From Paracoccus sp. MA (GTDB taxonomy: Bacteria > Pseudomonadota > Alphaproteobacteria > Rhodobacterales > Rhodobacteraceae), in contig NZ_CP087598.1 of assembly GCF_020990385.1 (NCBI RefSeq), positions 1,470,001 to 1,534,000 on the forward strand: DNA of 64,000 nucleotides. Direction: 5' to 3'. This document shows positions 36,232 through 45,828 of this stretch, piece after piece (positions within the stretch are counted from its first letter, which is position 1; each line of letters opens with the position of its first letter). Under the pieces are notes generated by a model. That model saw nothing but the letters and a program-made list of their open reading frames with translations, did not search any database and had not been told where the DNA came from. A program made the translations under genes and the position numbers.

Positions 36232-36815
36232 GGTGTCACCTCGGGGACGATGCCGAATGCCGCCGCGATCAGCGACAGCACGAAGCCAAGCAGGAAGACG
36301 CTGCCGATCAGGCCCACCACCACCTTGCCGGTGCTGGTGAAGCCGTGCAACGCCTTGGTCATGGTCACGGCAAGATAAAGGAAAAGGCCAAAGGCCAGCA
36401 TGGAAAGCAGCGTGGCCGTGGCAGGAAACAGCGCCATCATCACCACCTGCACAGCCTGCAGCCCGACCAGCATCAGCTCGACCCAGCCGACGATCAGCAG
36501 GGCGTCGGGAAAGGTGCCATGGCCGCCGAACAGCCGCCCGATCTGCGCCACGAACAGGGCCGACAGCACCATGGCGCCCAGCTGGATGCCGGCCAGCGTC
36601 ATCGGCTCGGAAAGCATGCGCGAGACGGGGTTGTCCACCTCGACCGGGAACAGCAGCAGCGACAGCGCAGCAAGCAGCGTGGAGAGCGTCACCGCCAGCA
36701 GCAGCACCATCCAGCGCGCCACCATCGGCAAGTCCAGCTCGCGCAGCACGCGGACGGCTGCCTCCGGGTCCCGCAGGGTCAGGACCGTCAGGTCGCCAAG
36801 ATCGCCCAGTTTCAT
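36228..36815 (-). CDS. Yip1-domain membrane protein within the suf operon (second)
   Basis: A 195-aa protein with a soluble N-terminus and about five hydrophobic segments, typical of the YIP1 family. It overlaps sufS by 4 bp and the preceding membrane-protein gene by 4 bp, so it is certainly in the suf operon. Its function in iron-sulfur assembly is unknown; membrane recruitment is only a guess. Confidence 0.78.
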   Translation of the reverse strand: MKLGDLGDLTVLTLRDPEAAVRVLRELDLPMVARWMVLLLAVTLSTLLAALSLLLFPVEVDNPVSRMLSEPMTLAGIQLGAMVLSALFVAQIGRLFGGHGTFPDALLIVGWVELMLVGLQAVQVVMMALFPATATLLSMLAFGLFLYLAVTMTKALHGFTSTGKVVVGLIGSVFLLGFVLSLIAAAFGIVPEVTP

Positions 36816-37300
36816 CTGTTCCCCGCCAATGCGCGCAGTCCCGCGCCCCATATCACGAGAAAGCCCAGACCCGCCACCGCCCGCGTCAGGCCAAGCGCCG
36901 GACCGGGGCCCACCAGGCCGGCGGTCAGCCCCGCCAGCAGCATCGCCGGCGCCACCGCCAGCAGCGCCCAGAACAGCGCCAGGCGCGAATCCTGCGGCGC
37001 CACCGGCCAGGGCGTCAGCCGCGACAGGCCCGAGACCAGCGCCGCCACCCCATAGGCCAGCAGCGGCATCATGAACATCACCGCCAGCAGCGCCCCGCCC
37101 ATGCGCGCGCCCAGGGGCACCTCGGGCATGAGCTGCGCATCCCGGGCATGGCCCGGGGCCTGCGCGACCAGAAACACCAGCATCGCCGCCATCAGCACGA
37201 CGATCAGCGCCCGGTCGGGCATGCCGCGCAGGGATCTGACCACCCTGCCCGGCGCCCACCAGCTTTCCAGAATGCGCGGGACGATGCCGGCCCGGCTCAT
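36812..37300 (-). CDS. Yip1-like membrane protein within the suf operon (first)
   Basis: A 162-aa integral membrane protein with about four helices (ALIVVLMAAMLVFLVA; then MGGALLAVMFMMPLLAYGV and two more near the C-terminus). It resembles the short YIP1-family proteins of Rhodobacterales. The start overlaps the sufD stop by 4 bp and GGGCGGGGC precedes it. Two adjacent Yip1-like genes between sufD and sufS may have arisen by duplication, though the sequences now differ strongly. Confidence 0.72.
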   Translation of the reverse strand: MSRAGIVPRILESWWAPGRVVRSLRGMPDRALIVVLMAAMLVFLVAQAPGHARDAQLMPEVPLGARMGGALLAVMFMMPLLAYGVAALVSGLSRLTPWPVAPQDSRLALFWALLAVAPAMLLAGLTAGLVGPGPALGLTRAVAGLGFLVIWGAGLRALAGNR

Positions 37301-38658
37301 GCCCCGCCCGAACCGGCCTTGCCCGGATTGCCCGCGCGCGCCGTCAGCCAGTCTTCCAGCCGGCCAAGGATGTCGTCGCGCAGCCGCTGGTCCTCGATCT
37401 CGTCCAGCGCATCGGCCAGGAAGGACAGCACCAAGAGCACGATGGCGCGTTCCTTCGGCACCCCGCGCGAGCGCAGGTAGAACAGCGCCGTCTCGTCCAG
37501 CGCCCCGGTGGTCGAGCCATGCGAGCATTTCACGTCGTCGGCATAGATTTCCAGCTCGGGCTTGGCGAGGAACTGGCTGCCCTCGTCCAGCAGCAGCCCC
37601 TGGCTGATCTGGTAGCCGTCGGTCTTCTGCGCGCCGGGCTTGACCAGGATCTTGCCCTGGAACACGCCCTCGGCGCCGTTCTTCAGCACCTTCTTGAACA
37701 CCTGCCGGCTTTCGCAACGCTCGGCGGCATGGGTGATGAAGACGGTGTCGTCGTGGTGGAAACGGCCGATATCGCCGTCGCCCAGCACCGCCGCGGCGAT
37801 ATGCGCCACCGCATCGTCGCCGGCAATGTCGATCACCGCCTCGTTGCGCATCATCAGCCCGTTGACCGTCAAGGTGAAGGACTTGAACAGCGCCTCGGCG
37901 GCGACGCGGGCGAAGATATGGCCCAGCCCCAGCTTGGGATCGTTGGCGCGCTTGGCGCTGATGTGGTGGAAGCGCGCGCCCTGGCCCAGATCGGCCTCGA
38001 ACACCACGTTCGAGCGCGCGCCGATCGAGCCGGTTTCCAGCAGCGTCAGCTCGGCCCCCTCTTCAAGCTTGACGACGTGATGCAGATGGACGTCCGCATC
38101 GGCGGCCGAGCGGCGATAGGTGATGTGCACCGGCCGGTCCAGCTTGCCGGTAACGCGGATCAGCACGCCCTCGGCGGCGGCCAGCGTATTCAGCGTCGCG
38201 AAGGGACGCTTGACCGGCACCTGCCCGGCGGCTTCCAGCCGGCCATAGAACCCGGCGGCCCAGTGATCCGCCCGCGCCTCGGCGGCAGCGAGGCTTTCGA
38301 TCTCGACCCCTTCGGCTTCCAGCGCATCCGAGGCGACGGCATCGAAGCGCCCGTCCACGAAGACGATGTTCAGCCGGTCAATGCCGGTGAACAGGGTGCT
38401 GGTATCGGCTGCCAGATCGACCGGCTGCGGCCGGGCGGCGTTGAAAGCTGCCGGATCGGTATAGCGCCAGTATTCGTCGCGCGCGCCGGGCAGGCCCATG
38501 GCCTGCAGCCGCTGCGCCGCATCCTCGCGCGCCGGACGGGTAAAGCCGCCGCGCGGCAGGTCCAGCGCGTCCAGGCGCGCCGCCAGGGCGGTGTCGCCGG
38601 GACGGGCCTTGCCCTCGACCGCGGGAACCTGCGCGGCAAGAACAGCCGTGTCCGCCAT
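37297..38658 (-). CDS. sufD: Fe-S cluster assembly protein SufD
   Basis: A scaffold component of the SufBCD complex (453 aa). The beta-helix core contains the family segments HHVVKLEEGAELTLLETG, DDVKCSHGSTTGALD and FYLRSRGV. It pairs with SufB and SufC. ATG 38658 shares one base with the sufC stop (TAATG). Length is normal. Confidence 0.96.
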   Translation of the reverse strand: MADTAVLAAQVPAVEGKARPGDTALAARLDALDLPRGGFTRPAREDAAQRLQAMGLPGARDEYWRYTDPAAFNAARPQPVDLAADTSTLFTGIDRLNIVFVDGRFDAVASDALEAEGVEIESLAAAEARADHWAAGFYGRLEAAGQVPVKRPFATLNTLAAAEGVLIRVTGKLDRPVHITYRRSAADADVHLHHVVKLEEGAELTLLETGSIGARSNVVFEADLGQGARFHHISAKRANDPKLGLGHIFARVAAEALFKSFTLTVNGLMMRNEAVIDIAGDDAVAHIAAAVLGDGDIGRFHHDDTVFITHAAERCESRQVFKKVLKNGAEGVFQGKILVKPGAQKTDGYQISQGLLLDEGSQFLAKPELEIYADDVKCSHGSTTGALDETALFYLRSRGVPKERAIVLLVLSFLADALDEIEDQRLRDDILGRLEDWLTARAGNPGKAGSGGA

Positions 38659-39413
38659 TACCCGACCTCCGCCAGAAGATCGCCGTAGCCGTGCTGCTCG
38701 ACCTGCAGCGCCAGTTCGGGCCCGCCGGTGCGCACGATGCGGCCGTCGGCCATGATATGCACCACGTCCGGCCGGATATGGTCCAGCAGCCGCTGGTAAT
38801 GCGTGATCACCAGGAAGGCCCGGTCGGGCGAGCGCAGCGCGTTCACCCCCTCGGCCACCAGCCGCATCGCATCGACATCGAGGCCGGAATCGGTCTCGTC
38901 CAGGATGCACATGCGCGGCTCCAGCATGGCCATTTGCAGGATCTCGTTGCGTTTCTTCTCGCCGCCCGAGAAGCCGACATTGACCGGGCGCTTCAGCATC
39001 TCGGCGTCGATCTTCAGCGTGCGGGCCTTTTCGCGGATCAGCTTCAGGAACTCGGCCGAGGACAGCTCTTCCTCGCCGCGCGCCTTGCGCTGCGCGTTCA
39101 CGGCGGTGCGCAGGAAGGTCATGTTGCCGACGCCGGGGATCTCGACCGGATACTGGAAGGCCAGGAACAGGCCGGCGGCGGCGCGCTCCTCGGGCTCCAT
39201 CTCCAGCAGGCTCTCGCCCTCCAGGCTCGCCTCGCCCTCGGTCACCTCATAGCCGTCGCGGCCCGAAAGCACATAGGACAGGGTCGACTTGCCCGAGCCG
39301 TTCGGCCCCATGATGGCATGGACCTCGCCAGCCGGGACGGTCAGATCGACGCCTTTGAGGATCTGCTTATCCTCGTCCTCAAGCTTGACGTACAGATTCT
39401 TGATTTCCAGCAT
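38658..39413 (-). CDS. sufC: Fe-S cluster assembly ATPase SufC
   Basis: An ABC-type ATPase of 251 aa. Walker A GPNGSGKST is near 36-44, the signature FSGGEKKRNEI and Walker B CILDETDSGLD are intact. It energises the SufBCD scaffold. The gene follows ybjQ closely and is coupled to sufD by TAATG. Confidence 0.98.
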   Translation of the reverse strand: MLEIKNLYVKLEDEDKQILKGVDLTVPAGEVHAIMGPNGSGKSTLSYVLSGRDGYEVTEGEASLEGESLLEMEPEERAAAGLFLAFQYPVEIPGVGNMTFLRTAVNAQRKARGEEELSSAEFLKLIREKARTLKIDAEMLKRPVNVGFSGGEKKRNEILQMAMLEPRMCILDETDSGLDVDAMRLVAEGVNALRSPDRAFLVITHYQRLLDHIRPDVVHIMADGRIVRTGGPELALQVEQHGYGDLLAEVG

Positions 39414-39423
39414 GGTTCGGTTC

Positions 39424-39735
39424 CTATTCGACGGTCACGGCGGTGCCGGAGGCCGACACCATCAGCATGTTGTTGATGACTTCATAGTCCAGGTCGACGC
39501 CGACCACCGCATTGCCGCCCAGGGCGGTCGCGCGGTCCTGCATCTCGGACAAGGCGGTTTCGCGGGCCGAGGCCAGCGCGGATTCATAGGCGCCCGACCG
39601 GCCGCCCACGATGTCGCGGATCCCGGCGAAGATGTCGCGGAAGATGTTGGCGCCGATAATGGTCTCGCCCGTCACCACGCCGTGATAGGCGCTGATGCGG
39701 CGGCCCTCGATGCCGGGGGTGGTGGTGACGATCAT
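39424..39735 (-). CDS. YbjQ family (UPF0145) protein
   Basis: A 103-aa pentameric-type YbjQ protein: [19 protein letters not shown] at the start, then [13 protein letters not shown] and a short C-terminus. The start ATG 39735 overlaps the sufB stop by 4 bp and has GGAGGGG inside sufB. It is embedded between sufB and sufC. The family may bind metals, but its task here is unknown. Confidence 0.88.
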   Translation of the reverse strand: MIVTTTPGIEGRRISAYHGVVTGETIIGANIFRDIFAGIRDIVGGRSGAYESALASARETALSEMQDRATALGGNAVVGVDLDYEVINNMLMVSASGTAVTVE

Positions 39736-41258
39736 CCGACCGACCCCTCCAGCGAAATGGCGACCAGCGACTGCGCCTCCATGGCGAATTCCATCGGCAG
39801 CGCCTGCAGGACCTCGCGGCAGAAGCCGTTCACCACCAGGGCGACCGCCTCTTCCTCGTCCATGCCGCGCTGGCGGCAATAGAAGAGCTGGTCGTCATCG
39901 ACCTTCGAGGTCGTCGCCTCGTGCTCGACGCGCGAGGAGGTGTTCTTGACCTCGATATAGGGCACGGTATGGGCGCCGCATTTGTCGCCGATCAGCAGGC
40001 TGTCGCATTGCGTGTAGTTGCGGCTGTTCTTGGCGCGCGGATGCATCGACACCAGGCCGCGATAGGTGTTCTGCGCCTGCCCGGCGGAAATCCCTTTTGA
40101 AACAATGCGCGAGCGGGTGTTCTTGCCAAGATGGATCATCTTGGTCCCGGTATCCGCCTGCTGGTGGTTGTTGGCGATGGCGATGGAATAGAACTCGCCC
40201 TGGCTCTCGTCGCCGCGCAGGATGCAGGACGGGTATTTCCAGGTGATCGCCGAACCGGTTTCGACCTGGGTCCACATCACCTTGGCCCGCGCCTCGCGGC
40301 AATCGGCGCGCTTGGTGACGAAGTTGTAGATGCCGCCCTTGCCTTCCTCGTCGCCGGGGAACCAGTTCTGCACGGTCGAATACTTGACCTCGGCATCCTC
40401 CAGCACGACGATCTCGACCACCGCCGCGTGCAGCTGCGCCACGTCGCGCTTGGGCGCAGTGCAGCCTTCCAGATAGCTGACGTAAGAGCCCTTGTCGGCG
40501 ATGATCAGCGTGCGCTCGAACTGGCCGGTATTCTCGGCATTGATGCGGAAATAGGTGGACAGCTCCATCGGGCAGCGCACCCCCGGCGGCACATAGACGA
40601 AGCTGCCGTCCGAGAAGACCGCCGAGTTCAGCGTGGCGAAGAAATTGTCCGATTGCGGCACGACCGAGCCCAGGTATTTCTTCACCAGTTCGGGATGCTC
40701 GCGGATGGCTTCGCTGATCGAGCAGAAGATCACCCCGGCCTTGGCCAGCTCGTCCTTGAAGGTGGTGCCGACGCTGACGCTGTCGAAGACCGCGTCCACC
40801 GCGACCTTGCGCCCTTCGGCAGGCGCGCCCTCGGCGCCCTCGATCCCGGCCAGGATCATCTGCTCCTTCAGCGGGATGCCCAGCTTTTCATAGGTGGCCA
40901 GCAGCTTGGGATCGACCTCGTCCAGCGACTTCGGCTTGACCTCCATGCTTTTCGGGCGGGCGTAGTAATACTGCTCCTGATAGGCGATCTCGGGATAATG
41001 CAGCATCGCCCATTTCGGCTCGGTCATGGTCTGCCAGCGGCGGAAGGCCTGCAGCCGCCACTCGGTCATCCATTCCGGCTCCTCGTTCTTCTTCGAGATC
41101 AGCCGGACGATGTCCTCGTTGATGCCCTTGGGGGCATATTCCATCTCGATCTCGGTGTCCCAGCCGTATTTGTAGGACCCCATGCTTTGAACGGTCTCGA
41201 CGGTCTCGCGGTCTACACCCTCGCGGACTTCGATGGCCTCGCCGGTCTCAACAGACAT
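39732..41258 (-). CDS. sufB: Fe-S cluster assembly scaffold SufB
   Basis: The central scaffold subunit where iron-sulfur clusters form (508 aa). Recognised by [29 protein letters not shown] with a conserved Cys, [16 protein letters not shown] and [16 protein letters not shown]. The gene starts one base after the cysteine desulfurase stop, with GGAAGGG upstream. Complete. Confidence 0.98.
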   Translation of the reverse strand: MSVETGEAIEVREGVDRETVETVQSMGSYKYGWDTEIEMEYAPKGINEDIVRLISKKNEEPEWMTEWRLQAFRRWQTMTEPKWAMLHYPEIAYQEQYYYARPKSMEVKPKSLDEVDPKLLATYEKLGIPLKEQMILAGIEGAEGAPAEGRKVAVDAVFDSVSVGTTFKDELAKAGVIFCSISEAIREHPELVKKYLGSVVPQSDNFFATLNSAVFSDGSFVYVPPGVRCPMELSTYFRINAENTGQFERTLIIADKGSYVSYLEGCTAPKRDVAQLHAAVVEIVVLEDAEVKYSTVQNWFPGDEEGKGGIYNFVTKRADCREARAKVMWTQVETGSAITWKYPSCILRGDESQGEFYSIAIANNHQQADTGTKMIHLGKNTRSRIVSKGISAGQAQNTYRGLVSMHPRAKNSRNYTQCDSLLIGDKCGAHTVPYIEVKNTSSRVEHEATTSKVDDDQLFYCRQRGMDEEEAVALVVNGFCREVLQALPMEFAMEAQSLVAISLEGSVG

Positions 41259-41259
41259 C

Positions 41260-42327
41260 TCACACCCTTCCCGCGGTCGCCCGCTGATCATTCCTTTGCC
41301 GCCAGCGCGCATAAGCCGCCAGCCAGGCATCCGCAAAACGCACGACGTCCCGAGGGTCCGTCGTCGGACCGATCGAGACGCGGATCGCATCGCCCGCCCA
41401 TTCCGGCGCGATTCCCATGGCCGTCAGGACGGAGCTTGGCCGGACCTTGCCCGAGGAACAGGCCGAGCCTGCCGATACGGCAAATCCGGCGAGGTCCATC
41501 TGCATCACCTGCGTCTCTCCGCGCCATCCCGGCGTCAGGATCGACAATGTATTCGGCAGGCGGCGGGATTCGCGCCCCGGGAATGTAACCATTTCTGCCC
41601 CGGATTCCAGAGTAGCCATCAGGGAATCGCGGATTTCCGACACTTTTTCCCCGATTCCTTGATCCAGATCATTCTGCGCCGCTTTCGCCGCCGCCGCAAA
41701 GCCCATGATGCCGATCAGGTTCTCGGTCCCGGCGCGGCGGCCCTGTTCCTGCCCGCCGCCCCGGATGCGGGCCTCGATCTCGGTGCCGCGCCGGACCACC
41801 AGCGCGCCGATGCCGCGCGGACCGCCAAGCTTGTGGGCGCTGACGAAACCGGCCTCGATCCCCAGCCAGTTGAAGGCGAAGGGAATCTTTCCGAAGGCCT
41901 GGGTCAGGTCGCTGGCCGCCAGCCCCTGGGGCAGGTCCTGGATGACGCCGGTCTCGGAATTGGCCAGTTGCAGCGCCGCACGGGCCGGATCGGGGACGAT
42001 CACGCGCCCCGAGGGCTCCGTCTGCAGCGAATTGTCGCACCAGGCCAGCACGGCGGCATGTTCCACCGCCGAACAGGCCAGCCCGCGGTCCTGCAGCACC
42101 AGCGCCGCCGCCTCGGTGGCGCCCGAGTTGAAGATCACATCCCCCCCCTCGGCGCCCAGGGCCGAGGCGATCTCCTCGCGCGCCCGTTCCAGCGCCGATT
42201 TCGCCGCCCGCCCCTCGGCATGGACCGAGGACGGGTTGCCGACGATCTCGCTGGCCGCCAGCATGGCCTCGCGCGCCTCGGGGCGCAGCGGCGCGGTGGC
42301 GTTCCAGTCCAGATAGACCCGGTTCAT
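41260..42327 (-). CDS. NifS/IscS-type cysteine desulfurase
   Basis: A second, class I-type desulfurase in the same operon (355 aa). PLP lysine Lys166 is in [10 protein letters not shown] and the persulfide Cys290 is in the flexible [10 protein letters not shown] loop. It is shorter than E. coli IscS (about 404 aa). The start overlaps the coaBC stop as ATGA and the stop is one base before sufB. It could feed SUF or other thiolation pathways such as tRNA; the split with SufS is unknown. Confidence 0.93.
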   Translation of the reverse strand: MNRVYLDWNATAPLRPEAREAMLAASEIVGNPSSVHAEGRAAKSALERAREEIASALGAEGGDVIFNSGATEAAALVLQDRGLACSAVEHAAVLAWCDNSLQTEPSGRVIVPDPARAALQLANSETGVIQDLPQGLAASDLTQAFGKIPFAFNWLGIEAGFVSAHKLGGPRGIGALVVRRGTEIEARIRGGGQEQGRRAGTENLIGIMGFAAAAKAAQNDLDQGIGEKVSEIRDSLMATLESGAEMVTFPGRESRRLPNTLSILTPGWRGETQVMQMDLAGFAVSAGSACSSGKVRPSSVLTAMGIAPEWAGDAIRVSIGPTTDPRDVVRFADAWLAAYARWRQRNDQRATAGRV

Positions 42328-43595
42328 GCATGCCCCTCCGCCATGCCGTCCCCGGCGTTCAGCGCGTCGGCGATGCGCGCGGCCAGCCGGTGCGCCACCT
42401 CGTCCTTGGAGAGCCGCGGCCAGCTTTCCGCCCCGGTCTCGGAGATCAGCGTCACCGCGTTCTCGGTCCCGCCCATGATCCCGGTCGCCGGGCTCACGTC
42501 ATTGGCAACGATCCAGTCGCAACCCTTGCGCTTGCGCTTGCGGGCGGCGTTGTCCAGCACGTCGTCGGTCTCGGCGGCAAAGCCCACCACCAGCGACGGA
42601 CGGTCGCGGCCCAGCTGGCTGATCCAGGCCAGGATGTCGGGATTCTCGGCGAATTGCAGCTCGGGCAGCCTGCCGGAGCCGTCCTTCTTGATCTTGCCCG
42701 GCCGGGCATTGGCGACATGCCAGTCGGCCACGGCAGCGGCCATCACCGCGGCATCGGCGGGCAAGGCGGCCTCGACCGCCTCGCGCATCTCGCGCGCCGT
42801 CTCGACGACGATCACCGCGACGCCCTCGGGCGGGGGCACCTCGGCCGGGCCGGTAATGAAACTGACCCGCGCGCCCAGGTCGCGCAGCGCCGCGGCAATC
42901 GCCGCGCCCTGCGCCCCGCTGGAGCGGTTGGCGATATAGCGCACGGGGTCGATCGGCTCATGCGTCGGGCCCGAGGTCACGATGACATGCCGCCCGCCCA
43001 GCACCCGCGCGGGCAGCGAGACCACCGCCTCGGGCGGCAGGCGCAGCGGCTTCTCGCGCCCCAGCGCCGCACGGATCGCCTGCAGGATCGCCTCGGGCTC
43101 GGCCATGCGCCCGGGACCGTATTCGCCGCAGGCCATGTCGCCCTCGTCCGGGCCGACAAACCGGACGCCGTCATTCTCCAGCAGGTCCAGGTTGCGCTGC
43201 GTCGCGGGGTGCTGCCACATGCGCACGTTCATCGCCGGCGCCGCCAGCACCGGCTTGTCGGTGGCCAAGAGCAGGGTCGAGGCCAGGTCGTCCGCCATCC
43301 CCGCCGCCATCCGCGCCAGCAGGTCGGCGGTCGCCGGCGCCACCACCACCAGATCGGCGGCGCGCGACAGCTGGATATGGCCCATCTCGGATTCGCGGGT
43401 CAGGTCGAACAGCTCGGTATGGCAGGGCGCCTCGGCCAGCGCCGACAGGGTCAGCGGCGTCACGAACTGCCCCCCCGCCCGCGTCAGCACCGGCACGACC
43501 GAGCCCCCCTCGCGCCGGATCATGCGGATCAGCTCGGGGATCTTGAAGGCGGCGATGCCCCCGCCGACGATCAGCAATATGCGGCTGCCTTGCAT
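42324..43595 (-). CDS. coaBC: Bifunctional phosphopantothenoylcysteine decarboxylase/synthase CoaBC
   Basis: It makes 4'-phosphopantetheine for coenzyme A (423 aa). The N-terminal flavoprotein domain has GGGIAAFK, the histidine-containing GHIQLSRAADLV and the active-site PAMNVRMWQHP with EGDMACGEYGPGRM. The C-terminal synthase starts near VIVTSGPTHEPIDPVRYI. ATG 43595 follows AGAGGAAG. It is translationally coupled to the desulfurase, so CoA and iron-sulfur assembly share an operon; both use cysteine, but that link is inference. Confidence 0.96.
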   Translation of the reverse strand: MQGSRILLIVGGGIAAFKIPELIRMIRREGGSVVPVLTRAGGQFVTPLTLSALAEAPCHTELFDLTRESEMGHIQLSRAADLVVVAPATADLLARMAAGMADDLASTLLLATDKPVLAAPAMNVRMWQHPATQRNLDLLENDGVRFVGPDEGDMACGEYGPGRMAEPEAILQAIRAALGREKPLRLPPEAVVSLPARVLGGRHVIVTSGPTHEPIDPVRYIANRSSGAQGAAIAAALRDLGARVSFITGPAEVPPPEGVAVIVVETAREMREAVEAALPADAAVMAAAVADWHVANARPGKIKKDGSGRLPELQFAENPDILAWISQLGRDRPSLVVGFAAETDDVLDNAARKRKRKGCDWIVANDVSPATGIMGGTENAVTLISETGAESWPRLSKDEVAHRLAARIADALNAGDGMAEGHA

Positions 43596-43669
43596 GGTCG
43601 CTTCCTCTGCCGTGACGTTCGCCCTGCACATAGGCCGAAGCGGGCCGCGGAACAAGCAAGCCGCGCCCG

Positions 43670-43699
43670 TTAACCAATCTTTAAGCTCCGGCGGGTTAA
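43670..43699. promoter_or_regulatory. CtrA box upstream of comM
   Basis: TTAA-CCAATCT-TTAA (43670-43684) is an exact TTAA-N7-TTAA CtrA site. A further TTAA half-site inside GGTTAACC lies 11 bp on (43696-43699). The full site ends 44 bp before the comM start codon and about 75 bp from the divergent coaBC start. Confidence 0.72.
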
Positions 43700-43728
43700 C
43701 CAGAGCCCCTGTGACATGGGGAGAGGTG

Positions 43729-45243
43729 ATGGCGGCGATTGCCTATACCGTGGCCTTCGACGGGGTCGAGGCGCGGCTGGTCGAGGTGCAATGCTCGGTT
43801 TCGCCGGGCCTGCCGGGATTTGGCATCGTCGGCCTGCCCGACAAATCGGTCAGCGAGGCGCGCGAGCGGGTCAAGGCCGCCTTCGGGGCGCTCTCCATCG
43901 CCATGCCCTCGCGGCGGGTGACGGTGAACATGTCGCCCGCCGACCTGCCCAAGGAGGGCTCGCATTTCGACCTGCCCATCGCGCTGGCCGTGCTGGCCGC
44001 GCTGGAGATCGTCCCGGCCGAGGCGCTGGAGCGCGTGGTGGCGCTGGGGGAACTGGCGCTGGACGGCCGGCTCTCGCCGGTGGCGGGCGCCCTGCCCGCC
44101 GCCATGGCCGCGGCCGAGGAAGGCCGGGCGCTGCTGGTGCCGCGCGCCTGCGGGGCCGAGGCGGCCTGGGTCGGCGCGGTGCCGGTCTTTGCGCCGCGCA
44201 CCCTGCGCGAGGCGGTCGATCACCTGACCGACCGCGCGCCCCTGCCCCGCGCCGCGCCGGGCGAGCTGGCCGAAACCGTGCACGAGGCCGACCTCTCCGA
44301 GGTCAAGGGCCAGGAGCGCGCGCGCCGCGCGCTGGAGATCGCCGCCGCCGGCCGCCATCACCTGCTGATGGTCGGCCCGCCCGGAGCCAGCAAGTCCATG
44401 CTGGCGACCCGCCTGCCCGGCATCCTGCCGCCGCTGACCCCGCCCGAGGCGCTGGAGACCTCGATCATCCATTCCGTCGCCGGGCTCCTGGCCGAGGGCG
44501 GGATCTCGCGCATGGCGCCCTTCCGCCAGCCGCATCACACCGCCTCGATGGCGGCGATGGTGGGCGGCGGCCGCAATGCCCGGCCCGGCCAGGCCAGCCT
44601 GGCGCATAATGGCGTGCTGTTTCTCGACGAGTTGCCGGAATTCGAGCGCCGGGTCATCGACGCCCTGCGCGAGCCGATCGAGACCGGCGAGATCCACGTC
44701 TCGCGCGCCAATGCCCATATCCGCTATCCGGCGCGCTTCCTGCTGGTCGCCGCCGCCAATCCCTGCCGCTGCGGCGAGATCGCCGACGCCGCGCGCGCCT
44801 GTTCCAAGGCGCCGCGCTGCGGATCGGACTATCTGGGCCGGGTCTCGGGGCCGATGATGGACCGCTTCGACCTGCGCATCGAGGTGCCGCAGGTCGCCAT
44901 CGAGGACCTGGGCCTGCCGGCGACCGGCGAGAGCTCGGCCAGCGTCGCCGAGCGGGTCGCCGCCGCCCGGATGCTCCAGACCGAACGTTTCGCCGGCCAT
45001 CCGTCGGCGCGGGTGAACGCCGACGCCTCGGGCCGTCTGCTCGAGGAGATCGCGCCGCTCGACAGCGAATGCCGGTCGCTGCTGGCCCTGGCGGCCGAGC
45101 GGCTGGGCCTGACGCCGCGCGGCTACCACCGCATCCTGCGCAGCGCGAGGACCATTGCCGACCTGGACCGTTCCCCGGCGATCCGCCAGCCGCACCTGGC
45201 CGAGGCGCTGACCTACCGCCTGCCCTTCGGCCGGCCGGATTGA
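43729..45243 (+). CDS. comM: YifB/ComM-type Mg-chelatase-like AAA+ ATPase
   Basis: A 504-aa protein: an N-terminal Lon-like domain (YTVAFDGVEARLVEVQ ... GFGIVGLPDKSVSEARERV), an AAA+ Mg-chelatase-like core and a C-terminal helical domain. The P-loop reads GPPGASKS (216-223), with Ser in place of the usual Gly before the Lys. Walker B is VLFLDELPEF, and a four-cysteine zinc-like insert (NPCRCGEIADAARAC, then CG) follows. ComM is a branch-migration helicase for integrating imported DNA and is needed for gene-transfer-agent uptake in Rhodobacter. GGAGAGG precedes ATG 43729. Confidence 0.93.
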   Translation: MAAIAYTVAFDGVEARLVEVQCSVSPGLPGFGIVGLPDKSVSEARERVKAAFGALSIAMPSRRVTVNMSPADLPKEGSHFDLPIALAVLAALEIVPAEALERVVALGELALDGRLSPVAGALPAAMAAAEEGRALLVPRACGAEAAWVGAVPVFAPRTLREAVDHLTDRAPLPRAAPGELAETVHEADLSEVKGQERARRALEIAAAGRHHLLMVGPPGASKSMLATRLPGILPPLTPPEALETSIIHSVAGLLAEGGISRMAPFRQPHHTASMAAMVGGGRNARPGQASLAHNGVLFLDELPEFERRVIDALREPIETGEIHVSRANAHIRYPARFLLVAAANPCRCGEIADAARACSKAPRCGSDYLGRVSGPMMDRFDLRIEVPQVAIEDLGLPATGESSASVAERVAAARMLQTERFAGHPSARVNADASGRLLEEIAPLDSECRSLLALAAERLGLTPRGYHRILRSARTIADLDRSPAIRQPHLAEALTYRLPFGRPD

Positions 45244-45828
45244 GGGCGTGCCCGCCGGTTCTTCGGGGGCCAGTCGGAGGCCACACGTCTTGTGACTGAG
45301 TTCAGGCGACCGGTCTGCCTGGGCGATATGACCACCATATCCTCGACCTCCAGATTTTCACGCGCCTGCAGAGGTGTGAGGGCCCGGATTCTTTCGCAGG
45401 ATGCATTATGCGGAGCCGAGATCTGCGCCAGGCGAACAAGCGCCTTCGGCCGGCGCCTGCCTCGATCACGCCCCTTGCTCCCGTGGCGCGAGGGGATCCA
45501 CCTCGCCAAGGCGAAACTCTCGACCGCCGGTCGAGGTGATGAAGCCGTTCATAAAATACCGGAAGCACCGCGATACGCACCGAATGTCGCTACCGGTGGA
45601 AAAGCGGCCGCTATTTCCCGATGGCCTGACAGCACGGCACTGATCCGCATCCGCATATTGTCAACCGGTGCTGCTGTCTCGCCATCCTGCAGCCGGGAAA
45701 TATCAGCGCCCCCGGAAGGTGCCGGGAATGCTGCGAAAAGGCCCGGCCACGGAACATTCGCAATCGAGGCCTCACCTGCCCGATAGTCTCATCCGCAGCA
45801 CGCCGTGCCCCCTGGATGAACCCGGAGG
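45244..45828. other. 585-bp gap without a recognisable gene
   Basis: This is the longest non-coding stretch of the window. Short open frames exist on both strands, but none shows a family pattern, good start context or the local codon bias. Composition is slightly less GC-rich than neighbouring genes. Small inverted repeats occur, for example around 45520-45536, but no transposase, tRNA, SRP RNA, tmRNA or RNase P pattern was recognised. It may be a decayed gene or hold an unrecognised RNA. Confidence 0.5.
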
